Made by a program: the position numbers and the translations under genes. A DNA stretch of 5,745 bases. Source: Acidisphaera sp035272265. Its GTDB lineage: Bacteria > Pseudomonadota > Alphaproteobacteria > Acetobacterales > Acetobacteraceae. The stretch is taken from assembly GCA_035272265.1 (NCBI GenBank), contig DATEQV010000279.1, forward strand, positions 1 to 5,745. The letters are read 5' to 3'. Below the pieces are notes generated by a model. That model was not told where the DNA came from, did not search any database, and saw nothing but the letters and a program-made list of their open reading frames with translations. Of the stretch, positions 1-5,588 are shown piece by piece. The number at the start of each line of letters is the position of its first letter. The first letter of the stretch is position 1.

Positions 1-46
1 GCACCTCGGCCGCCAGCACGTTGGCGCCGCCGATGAAGGTAGCCAG
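1..46 (-). pseudogene. C-terminal continuation of the ABC ATPase beyond the in-frame TAA (partial)
   Basis: Read on the minus strand in the same frame as the ATPase, the bases after the TAA encode LATFIGGANVLAAEV up to the window edge. PotA/PotG proteins have R-[YF]-x-A-x-F-I-G-x-x-N-V at exactly this point, where the ATPase core passes into the TOBE region. The stop therefore replaces the conserved aromatic residue, and the downstream codons are still family-like. A single change from TAC or TAT (Tyr) to TAA would explain it. The rest of the C-terminal region lies outside the window, so I cannot tell whether it is intact. A GTG in frame inside this stretch could in principle restart translation, but I see no ribosome binding site for it. 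Confidence 0.6.
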
Positions 47-751
47 TTAGCGGTCGGCGGGCTGCTCGTACAGCTCGCGCGGCGTGCCGACCTGCACGAG
101 CAGGCCGTCGCGCATCACGCCGATCCGCGAGGCCATCGTCAGCGCCTCCTCCTGGTCGTGCGTGACCAGAACGAAGGCCATGCCAAGACGGCGCTGCAAG
201 GCGGCCAGCTCCTCTCGGGTCTCCTCGCGCAGGCTGCGGTCGAGCGCGGAAAGCGGTTCGTCGAGCAACAGCAGCGCGGGCTCGCGCGCCAGCGCGCGCG
301 CCAACGCGACCCGCTGCCGCTGGCCGCCCGACAGCGTATCGGGCCGGCGGTCGCCGAGTCCCGTGAGGCGCACCAGATCGAGCAGGCGCTCGACCTTGGC
401 GAGGCGCTCGGCCCTGCCCAGGCCCATGCGCCGGAGGCCGTAGGCGATGTTCTCGGCAACCTTCAGGTGCGGGAACAGCGCGTAGGACTGGAACATCATG
501 TTCACCGGCCGCCGGTGCGGCGGCAGCGCGGTGACATCCTCGCCGCGCAGCAGGATGCGGCCCGCATCCGGCCGCTCGAACCCGGCGATCGTCCGCAGCA
601 GCGTGGTCTTGCCCGACCCCGACCCGCCGAGCAGGACGAACAGCTCGCCCGCCGCGATGTCGAGCGAGACGCCGCGCAAGGCTTCGACCGCGCCGTAGCG
701 CTTGCGCAGGGCCTCGATCCACAGCAGCAGTGCTTCGGGGCCGTCTGCCAT
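47..751 (-). CDS. Polyamine-type ABC transporter ATP-binding protein, cut short by an in-frame stop
   Basis: This is the ATPase of a PotA/PotG-like importer that would energise uptake of putrescine, spermidine or a related solute at the inner membrane. The 234 residues contain Walker A GGSGSGKT (about 42-49), the Q-loop in NMMFQSYALFPH (Q88), the signature LSGGQ (140-144), Walker B LLLLDE (160-165), the D-loop SALD and the switch His in VTHDQEEA (H198). The NMMFQSYALFPH stretch is close to PotG. Family members are usually 350-380 aa with a C-terminal TOBE region. Here a TAA follows PADR, and frame 0 continues with family-like sequence (see the next feature). I chose the ATG at 751; no clear Shine-Dalgarno precedes it. 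An in-frame ATG at 793 is possible but would overlap the start of the divergent dipeptidase gene. The nucleotide-binding core looks intact, so ATPase activity is possible, but regulation or assembly may be impaired. The family call is firm; the substrate is inferred. Confidence 0.85.
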   Translation of the reverse strand: MADGPEALLLWIEALRKRYGAVEALRGVSLDIAAGELFVLLGGSGSGKTTLLRTIAGFERPDAGRILLRGEDVTALPPHRRPVNMMFQSYALFPHLKVAENIAYGLRRMGLGRAERLAKVERLLDLVRLTGLGDRRPDTLSGGQRQRVALARALAREPALLLLDEPLSALDRSLREETREELAALQRRLGMAFVLVTHDQEEALTMASRIGVMRDGLLVQVGTPRELYEQPADR

Positions 752-791
752 GCTGCTAAGCTGCCAGCCGCACCGGGACAGGCAAAGCGAC

Positions 792-1913
792 ATGGATTGG
801 CTGGACGATAACGACGCGACCGAACCGGCGTGTTGCGCCCCGGCACCGAGCCTGCTGTCCCGCCGGGCCTTTCTCGCCGCGGGACCGCTGATCTGCGCCG
901 CGCTGCCGGGCGGCCCGGCCTCGGCGCAGGCGCGCGCCATCGTGCAGGGCGGGGCGATCGACCTGCACAGCCATGCGGGCGCGCTGATCGGCATGTGGCG
1001 GGTCGATGACGGCGCGCCATTCGCGCCACTGGCCGGGCCGATGCGCGACGGCGGCGTGGCGGTGGTGTGCCTCGCGATCGTGCCGGACGCGCCGGCGCTG
1101 CGCTCGGTCGCCGACACGCGCTACCAGCCGTTCCACACGCCCGAGCCCGGCGAGCTGTATGCGTACGGGCAGGCGGCGTTCGGCCGGCTGCACGCGCTGG
1201 CGGCCGACCAGGGATTGCGGCTGATCGCCAGCGCGGCCGATCTGCGCGCGGCACGGGCAGATACGCCGTCGGCCATCGTGTCGTCCGAAGGCGGCGACTT
1301 CCTGGAAGGCGATCCGGCGAAGGTCGACGAAGCGTTCCATCGCTGGCGGCTGCGCCACCTGCAGCTGACGCACTACCGGGTCAACGAGCTGGGCGACATC
1401 CAGACCGATCCGCCGGTGCATGGGGGGCTGACCGAGGCGGGTGCCGAGGTGATCCGCCGCTGCAACCGGCTGGGCATCGTCGTCGACGTCGCGCACGGCA
1501 CCTACGAGCTGGTAGTCCAGGCCGCCGCGGTGACGACCAAGCCGCTGGTGCTGTCGCACACGTCGCTGATGCTCAATCCCGGCCCGCGCATGCGCCGCAT
1601 CTCGCCGGATCACGCCAAGGCGGTCGCGGATACCGGCGGCGTGATCGGCATCTGGCCGCCGGTGAACATCTTCGCGTCCATCCCGGCGCTGGCCGCAGGC
1701 ATGGCGCGGATGGCCGAACAGGTGGGCGTGGACCACGTGGGGCTGGGGACCGACATGGGCGGGCTGATCGGCGGATCGTGCCTGGACCGCTACGAGAGCG
1801 TGCCGCATCTGGCCGACGCGCTGCTGCGGATCGGCTTCGGGCCGGACGACGTGGGCAAGCTGCTGGGCGGCAACTACGCGCGGGTCGCGAGCGCCTCGCT
1901 GCCGGGCGCCTGA
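792..1913 (+). CDS. Tat-exported peptidase M19 family protein (membrane dipeptidase-like)
   Basis: This 373-aa protein belongs to the zinc-dependent renal/membrane dipeptidase (M19) family, which hydrolyses dipeptides and related amides. A twin-arginine signal is visible: SRRAFLAAG (RR at 24-25), a hydrophobic stretch, then ASAQA (about 43-47) as likely cleavage site, so the enzyme should act in the periplasm. The M19 landmarks follow in order: DLHSH (59-61), SSEGG (E166), LQLTHYRVNELGD (about 191-202), GLTEAG...NRLGIVVDVAH (H235), LVLSHTS (H256), VGVDHVGLGTD (D321) and the C-terminal LLGGNYARV. The first metal motif is HxH where the classical family has HxD. The start at 792 has an AGG at 780-782 with a 9-nt spacer and places the signal peptide about 22 residues from the N-terminus. 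An in-frame upstream extension to 702 would cover the divergent ATPase gene and is less likely. The 3' end overlaps the convergent kinase gene by 40 bp. Substrate unknown. Confidence 0.88.
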   Translation: MDWLDDNDATEPACCAPAPSLLSRRAFLAAGPLICAALPGGPASAQARAIVQGGAIDLHSHAGALIGMWRVDDGAPFAPLAGPMRDGGVAVVCLAIVPDAPALRSVADTRYQPFHTPEPGELYAYGQAAFGRLHALAADQGLRLIASAADLRAARADTPSAIVSSEGGDFLEGDPAKVDEAFHRWRLRHLQLTHYRVNELGDIQTDPPVHGGLTEAGAEVIRRCNRLGIVVDVAHGTYELVVQAAAVTTKPLVLSHTSLMLNPGPRMRRISPDHAKAVADTGGVIGIWPPVNIFASIPALAAGMARMAEQVGVDHVGLGTDMGGLIGGSCLDRYESVPHLADALLRIGFGPDDVGKLLGGNYARVASASLPGA

Positions 1914-3109
1914 TCGGCATCGGCGGGTTCGGCCGCGCAGGGCAACAGGATCGTCACCGTCGTGCCGCGCCCGACCTCCGTTTCCAGCCGTACGCCGCCG
2001 CGCGACTGGCGGGCGAATCCGTAGACCTGGCTGAGGCCGAGACCGCTGCCCTTGCCGACCGGCTTGGTGGTGAAGAACGGCTCGAACGCCGCCGCCGCCA
2101 CGTCCGGTTCCATGCCCACGCCGGTGTCGCTGACCGAGATCGCGACGTAGTTGCCCGGCTCGAGCCCCTCGCCGTCGCTGCCCACGGTTTCGTTCGCGAG
2201 GGCGATCGTGATCACGCCCCCGTCGTCCGGCATGGCGTCGCGGGCGTTGATGACCAGGTTGAGCAGCGCGTTCTCGAGCTGGTTCGCGTCGGCTTCGATG
2301 TCGCAGACGCCGTCGGGCGCCTCGACCTCCAGCGCGACGGCCCCCACCAGCGTGCCCCGCAGCAACGGGATGCTGCGTGCGACCAGCTCCATCGGATCGA
2401 TGCGTGTCGGCTGCAGCGGCTGGCGGCGGCCGAAGGCCAGCAGCTGCTGGGTCAGCGCGGCGCCGCGCCCGGTGGCCTGAAGGCCGCGATCGATCAGCTC
2501 GGCCGCTTTCGCGTCGCCGCCGACACGCTTGCGCAGCATGTCGAAACTGCCCTGTACGACGGTCAGCAGGTTGTTGAAGTCGTGCGCGACCCCGCCGGTC
2601 ACCTGACCGAGCGCCTCCATCTTCTGCGACTGGCGCAGCATCGATTCGGCGCGCTGGCGCTCTTCGGTTTCGCGGCGCAACGCCGACAGCAGGGCGTCGC
2701 GCTGCGCGAGCTGCTCGGCGAGAAGTTCGTTGGCATCACGCAGTTGCGCGGGCGAGGGCAGCGCCAGGATCTTTGGCAGCAGCGGCCACAAGATGATCGA
2801 GGTGATGATGGAGGCAACCGCGGTGAGGGCCTTGATCAGCCCATCGGTCCAGTAGACGGGATACCACAGCGTCACGATCCCCATCACATGCGTCGTGCCG
2901 CAGGCCGTAATGAAGATGACGAACAGCCAGAACACCGAGCGGAACACGAGGTCGCGCCGCTTGATGACGAGATAGGCCAGCGCGAAGGGGATCGAGTAGT
3001 AGGCGATCGCGATGATCGCGTCGGAAACCACCTGAAGCGCCAGCAGGCCCGGGTCCCAGGCGAGGCAGAAGCCGTGCGGCGTCAGGCCGCGCGTATCGAG
3101 AAACGTCAC
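1874..3109 (-). CDS. Membrane histidine kinase with ethylene-receptor-like (ETR1-type) sensor domain
   Basis: This 411-aa sensor kinase has three hydrophobic segments (about 22-48, 57-80 and 91-112) resembling the ethylene-binding domain of ETR1. D30, Y37, I40, P41, I67, C70 and H74 correspond to ETR1 D25, Y32, I35, P36, I62, C65 and H69 at a constant offset of 5. A probable coiled coil (about 121-165) leads to HisKA with VAHDFNNLL (phospho-acceptor H176). The HATPase has the N box NLVINARD (about 284-291), G1 DTGVG (from D328), the F box FEPFFTTK and G2 GKGSGLGL (352-359). There is no C-terminal receiver, although this HDFNN kinase class often carries one. The start is a GTG at 3109 with AGGGGAG six bases upstream. 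It lies downstream of a receiver-only gene on the same strand (87-nt gap), probably one operon. In known homologues the domain binds ethylene through Cu(I). Whether this one does is inferred; another small ligand or redox signal is possible. Confidence 0.9.
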   Translation of the reverse strand: MTFLDTRGLTPHGFCLAWDPGLLALQVVSDAIIAIAYYSIPFALAYLVIKRRDLVFRSVFWLFVIFITACGTTHVMGIVTLWYPVYWTDGLIKALTAVASIITSIILWPLLPKILALPSPAQLRDANELLAEQLAQRDALLSALRRETEERQRAESMLRQSQKMEALGQVTGGVAHDFNNLLTVVQGSFDMLRKRVGGDAKAAELIDRGLQATGRGAALTQQLLAFGRRQPLQPTRIDPMELVARSIPLLRGTLVGAVALEVEAPDGVCDIEADANQLENALLNLVINARDAMPDDGGVITIALANETVGSDGEGLEPGNYVAISVSDTGVGMEPDVAAAAFEPFFTTKPVGKGSGLGLSQVYGFARQSRGGVRLETEVGRGTTVTILLPCAAEPADADQAPGSEALATRA

Positions 3110-3196
3110 GAGGCACTCCCCTGGGGGCCCCTCCCCCGGCCGGCCAAATCAGCGCACGCCATGAGCATACAGGTCTCTCTCGCCCGAAAAGCTTGG
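3110..3196 (-). other. Intergenic gap between response regulator and kinase
   Basis: These 87 bases separate the receiver gene from the kinase gene. They hold the kinase ribosome binding site, a G/C run able to fold into a short stem (3123-3127 with 3133-3137) and a GGCCGGCC palindrome (3138-3145). I see no stem followed by a T-run, so read-through from the receiver gene into the kinase is plausible. A separate kinase promoter here cannot be excluded; I find no convincing -35/-10 pair. Confidence 0.4.
3116..3122 (-). promoter_or_regulatory. Shine-Dalgarno deciding the GTG start of the histidine kinase
   Basis: On the minus strand the sequence AGGGGAG sits six bases before GTG at 3109. It is the strongest ribosome binding site on this strand and supports the GTG start over any internal ATG, since later starts would remove part of the first membrane segment. 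It directly abuts a possible G5/C5 hairpin (3123-3137). Confidence 0.75.
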
Positions 3197-3652
3197 CTAT
3201 TCCTGGAGTTCCAACCGCACGGCCGCTTCGAGATCGCCGAGGCGGAAGGGCTTGCGGATGAAGCGATACGGCATCGGCTGCGGCGAGAAGTAGCCCGACG
3301 TCAGCACCACGTGCAGGTCGGGATTGCCTGCCTTCGCCTGACGCGCCAGCTCGATGCCGTTGATGTCGGGCATGCGGATGTCGGTCAGCAGAAGCGCGAT
3401 GCCGGGCGTCTCCTGCAGCAGGCGCAGCGCCTCGTAGCCGCCCATCGCGCTGACGACGTTGAAGCCGGCGCTCGCGAGGAACTCGGCGATCAGCTCGCGC
3501 ACCGCGCTGTCGTCATCGACGACCAGGATCACGCGCGACGCAGAGGGCCGCCCCTTGCCGTCCGGCCGGAACCCTGCTGCGGGTGTCATCACCACCACCG
3601 GCTGATCGGCCCGAAGGGAGCGGGCCATCTCGCTCGGCATTGCATCTGGCAT
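3197..3652 (-). CDS. Stand-alone receiver-domain response regulator
   Basis: This 151-aa protein is a single CheY-like receiver with an N-terminal extension of about 40 residues and no output domain. The acidic triad is in VILVVDDDS (D46-D48), the phospho-acceptor is D91 in LLLTDIRMPDINGIEL, the switch T118 is in VVLTSGY, and the conserved lysine is K134 in FIRKPF. The receiver ends near the C-terminus, so there is no DNA-binding or enzymatic module. The gene is the first of a probable two-gene unit with the histidine kinase downstream, which makes that kinase the natural phosphodonor. It would pass phosphate onward or act by protein binding, like other single-domain regulators. The ATG at 3652 has only a weak ribosome binding site. 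In-frame ATGs at 3640, 3628 and 3589 are alternatives, and the poorly conserved N-terminal 40 residues may partly be an artefact of the long start. Confidence 0.87.
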   Translation of the reverse strand: MPDAMPSEMARSLRADQPVVVMTPAAGFRPDGKGRPSASRVILVVDDDSAVRELIAEFLASAGFNVVSAMGGYEALRLLQETPGIALLLTDIRMPDINGIELARQAKAGNPDLHVVLTSGYFSPQPMPYRFIRKPFRLGDLEAAVRLELQE

Positions 3653-3768
3653 GGTCCGTCACTGTTGGCGCGTAGCGGGCGACTTCGGGGCGACATAGAA
3701 ACGCGATCGTGCCTTGCCTGAAACTCGTGTTCGCGTGATCGATTGGGTCTGGACGGGGGGACGAAAAG
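3653..3768. promoter_or_regulatory. Divergent intergenic region between the signalling operon and the CoA-transferase
   Basis: The 116 bases lie between two divergent starts and should hold promoters for both the receiver-kinase unit and the CoA-transferase. The only elements I can name are the G-rich ribosome binding site at 3755-3761 and a TTGCCT at 3714-3719 resembling a -35 box for the plus strand; no good -10 box follows at 16-18 bases. I see no clear operator repeat. Confidence 0.35.
3755..3761 (+). promoter_or_regulatory. Ribosome binding site of the CoA-transferase gene
   Basis: A GGGGGGA run ends seven bases before the ATG at 3769. It is G-rich rather than a canonical AGGAGG, but its position supports this start, which also fits the family N-terminus (MAGPLARFTVIDLTR). 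Confidence 0.6.
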
Positions 3769-4938
3769 ATGGCCGGCCCGCTTGCACGCTTCACTGTGAT
3801 CGACCTGACACGGGTCCGCGCAGGCCCTACCGCGGTGCGACAACTCGCCGATTGGGGCGCGAGGGTGATCAAGGTGGAGAACCCCGGCGGCGACGGCGGG
3901 ATGGGTGGGGCGCGGCACGAGCCGGACTTCCAGCATTTGCACCGCAACAAACGCAGCCTAACGCTGGACCTGAAGCAGCCCGAGGGGATCGCGGTGCTGC
4001 ACCGGCTGGTGGCGAACGCCGATGTGCTGGCGGAGAACTTCCGCCCGGACGTGAAATTCCGCCTCGGCATCGACTACGAACGGTTGCGGCCGCTGAACAA
4101 GCGGCTGGTGTACGCGAGCATCTCGGGCTTCGGGCAGGACGGGCCGTATCGCGAGCGGCCGGGGTTCGACCAGATCGCGCAGGGGATGGGCGGGCTGATG
4201 TCGATCACCGGCCTGCCGGGCCAGGGTCCGGTACGGGTCGGCATTCCGGTGGCCGACCTGACGGCAGGGCTGTTCGCCGCACTCGGCATCCTGATCGCTC
4301 TGCTGGAACGCGAGCAATCGGGCGAGGGCCAGTGGGTGCAGAGCAGCCTGCTGGCGGCGCAGATCTCGATGCTGGACTTCCAGGCGGCGCGCTGGCTGCT
4401 GGGTCACGAGGTGCCAGGGCAGGCCGGCAACGACCATCCGACCAGCATCCCGACCGGCGTGTTCCCGACCGCTGACGGACACGTGAACATCGCCGCGGCC
4501 GGCGACGTGATGTTCGCGCGGCTGTGCGAGGTGCTGGACATGCCGCAGGTCAGGGCAAATCCGGACTACGCGACGGGTGGATTGCGGTCGCGCAACCGGG
4601 CCGCGCTGAACGCGGCGATCGCGGAGCGCACGCGGACGTTGTCGTCCGAGACGGTCGTGGCGAAGCTGAACGCGGCGGGCGTGCCGAGCGGGCCGATCAA
4701 CACGATCGACCAGACATTCGCCGACCCGCAGGTGAAGCACCTGCACCTGACGCGGCACCTGACGCATCCGGTGCTGGGAGATCAGGAGCTGGTCGGCCAG
4801 CCGGTCGAACTCAGCCGCACCCCGTGGGACCTGCACAGCGCAAGCCCGGAGCCGGGGCAGCACACCGACGAGATCCTGCGCGAGATCGGCTACGGCGCCG
4901 ACGAGATCGCCGCGTTGCGCGAGCGGCGGGTGGTGTGA
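3769..4938 (+). CDS. Family III CoA-transferase (CaiB/BaiF)
   Basis: This 389-aa cytoplasmic enzyme belongs to the formyl-CoA transferase/CaiB family, which moves coenzyme A between carboxylic acids through an aspartyl-CoA anhydride intermediate. Family landmarks in order: the N-terminal VIDLTRVRAGP followed by LADWGARVIKVENP (to about 39), HRNKRSLTLDLKQPEG (58-73), ADVLAENFRPDV (84-95), YASISGFGQDGPYRERPGFDQIAQGMGGLMSITG (115-148, the most diagnostic block), and the catalytic Asp in VADLTAG (D163). The C-terminal part has SIPTGVFPTADGHVNIA and VPSGPINTIDQ. Length and all blocks are normal, so the gene looks intact. The acid partners cannot be read from the sequence; FRC, CaiB, racemase (MCR) and many uncharacterised members share these motifs. 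It is divergent from the signalling pair, so co-regulation with it is possible but unproven. The next gene follows after 83 bases on the same strand. Confidence 0.9.
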   Translation: MAGPLARFTVIDLTRVRAGPTAVRQLADWGARVIKVENPGGDGGMGGARHEPDFQHLHRNKRSLTLDLKQPEGIAVLHRLVANADVLAENFRPDVKFRLGIDYERLRPLNKRLVYASISGFGQDGPYRERPGFDQIAQGMGGLMSITGLPGQGPVRVGIPVADLTAGLFAALGILIALLEREQSGEGQWVQSSLLAAQISMLDFQAARWLLGHEVPGQAGNDHPTSIPTGVFPTADGHVNIAAAGDVMFARLCEVLDMPQVRANPDYATGGLRSRNRAALNAAIAERTRTLSSETVVAKLNAAGVPSGPINTIDQTFADPQVKHLHLTRHLTHPVLGDQELVGQPVELSRTPWDLHSASPEPGQHTDEILREIGYGADEIAALRERRVV

Positions 4939-4956
4939 GCGGCGGACCGGATCGGT

Positions 4957-4987
4957 GACGCGGGGAATGCCGCGTCCGGCGCGGACG
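4957..4987 (+). other. Two overlapping inverted repeats between CoA-transferase and acetyltransferase genes
   Basis: GACGCGG (4957-4963) pairs perfectly with CCGCGTC (4970-4976) across a 6-base loop. CGTCCG (4973-4978) pairs with CGGACG (4982-4987) across a 3-base loop. The two stems share 4973-4976, so only one can form at a time. No T-run follows either stem, so a classic intrinsic terminator is unlikely. It may be a weak terminator, an mRNA 3' end stabiliser or simply GC-rich chance. Confidence 0.35.
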
Positions 4988-5021
4988 AAGCGCAATCATG
5001 CTCGATGAACCGTGAGCCCGG

Positions 5022-5492
5022 ATGTCCGCGAAGCCGGTCCTGCGGTCATATCGGCCGACTGACCTCGACGCGGTCATAACCGTATTCCTGGACGCCATTC
5101 GTGAGGTTGCGTCCAGGGACTACGATCCGGCCCAGGTCGACGCATGGGCGCAGGCCGATCGGACCGCGTGGGAACAGCAGTGCCTCAGCAGGCCGACATG
5201 GGTGGCCGTTCTCGACGAGGCGATTGTCGGTTTCGCCGATCTCGAACCTGATGGGCACATCGACGTGCTGTACGTGCATCCCGCTTACCAGGGAGTCGGC
5301 GTCGCCTCGTTGCTGCTGGAGAGGGTGGAAGCCGCTGCGATGGGACAGGGGCTTTCGCACGTGTTCACCGAGGCCAGCCTCACCGCACGCCCGTTTTTCG
5401 AAAGGTGGGGCTTTCAGGTGCTCGCGCGACAGCAGGTCGCGCTTCGCGGCCAAACCCTCGCCAGGTTTCAAATGCAGAAGACGATCGGGTAG
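5022..5492 (+). CDS. GNAT family N-acetyltransferase
   Basis: This 156-aa protein has the single GNAT fold that transfers acetyl from acetyl-CoA to an amine. The N-terminal RSYRPTDLDAVITVF (about 8-22) is the usual first strand and helix. WVAVLDEAIVGFADL (60-74) forms the central strands. DVLYVHPAYQGVGVASLLL (81-99) holds the acetyl-CoA pyrophosphate-binding loop Q90-G-V-G-V-A95 (pattern Q/R-x-x-G-x-G/A). The C-terminal ARPFFERWGFQVLARQQVALRG (122-143) is the typical final motif and resembles YafP-type members. The length is normal for the family. The ATG at 5022 has no strong Shine-Dalgarno, although it begins a typical GNAT N-terminus. The gene lies 83 bases after the CoA-transferase and 96 bases before the Mop gene. 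Substrate unknown: small molecules, antibiotics and protein N-termini are all used in this family. Confidence 0.87.
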   Translation: MSAKPVLRSYRPTDLDAVITVFLDAIREVASRDYDPAQVDAWAQADRTAWEQQCLSRPTWVAVLDEAIVGFADLEPDGHIDVLYVHPAYQGVGVASLLLERVEAAAMGQGLSHVFTEASLTARPFFERWGFQVLARQQVALRGQTLARFQMQKTIG

Positions 5493-5588
5493 GCCCGGGT
5501 GCGCCTGCGGCGGCAGCGGCGACATCAGGCAGGTATTCAAGAGGCGCCGCTCCGGCTATCCCGTGACCGTCAAACAGGAGAGTGACCG
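5493..5588 (+). promoter_or_regulatory. Leader region of the Mop gene
   Basis: These 96 bases precede the Mop gene and contain its strong ribosome binding site AGGAG (5576-5580) with an 8-base spacer. GCGCCT (5501-5506) and AGGCGC (5542-5547) could pair at a distance, and TTCAAG (5537-5542) is a weak -35-like element. I see no convincing promoter, terminator or Moco-type riboswitch. Confidence 0.3.

Noticed and set aside
158..811. A 217-codon plus-strand open frame across the ABC ATPase
   Set aside because: It is antisense to Walker A, the signature and Walker B, with a Gln/Arg/Ala-rich shadow composition.
752..1117. N-terminal extension of the ABC ATPase by 122 residues
   Set aside because: The added sequence is Ser/Ala/Arg-rich, unlike any ATPase N-terminus, and lies antisense to the dipeptidase gene. 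The family N-terminus fits the start at 751.
756..1808. A 350-codon open frame antisense to the dipeptidase gene
   Set aside because: It is His/Arg/Gln-rich with no recognisable domain, while the plus strand encodes a complete M19 protein.
1067..3721. An 884-codon open frame on the plus strand, antisense to the kinase and receiver genes
   Set aside because: The translation is rich in Arg, Ala, Gly, Asp and Gln without any domain pattern, and both genes on the other strand have complete family motifs. Long antisense frames are expected in GC-rich coding DNA.
4957..4976. Intrinsic terminator after the CoA-transferase
   Set aside because: The stem is good, but the following bases are CGGCGCGG rather than a T-run.
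3958..4995. A 345-codon open frame antisense to the CoA-transferase
   Set aside because: It has the same mirror-image composition and no domain, and the plus strand has all CaiB/BaiF motifs in one frame.
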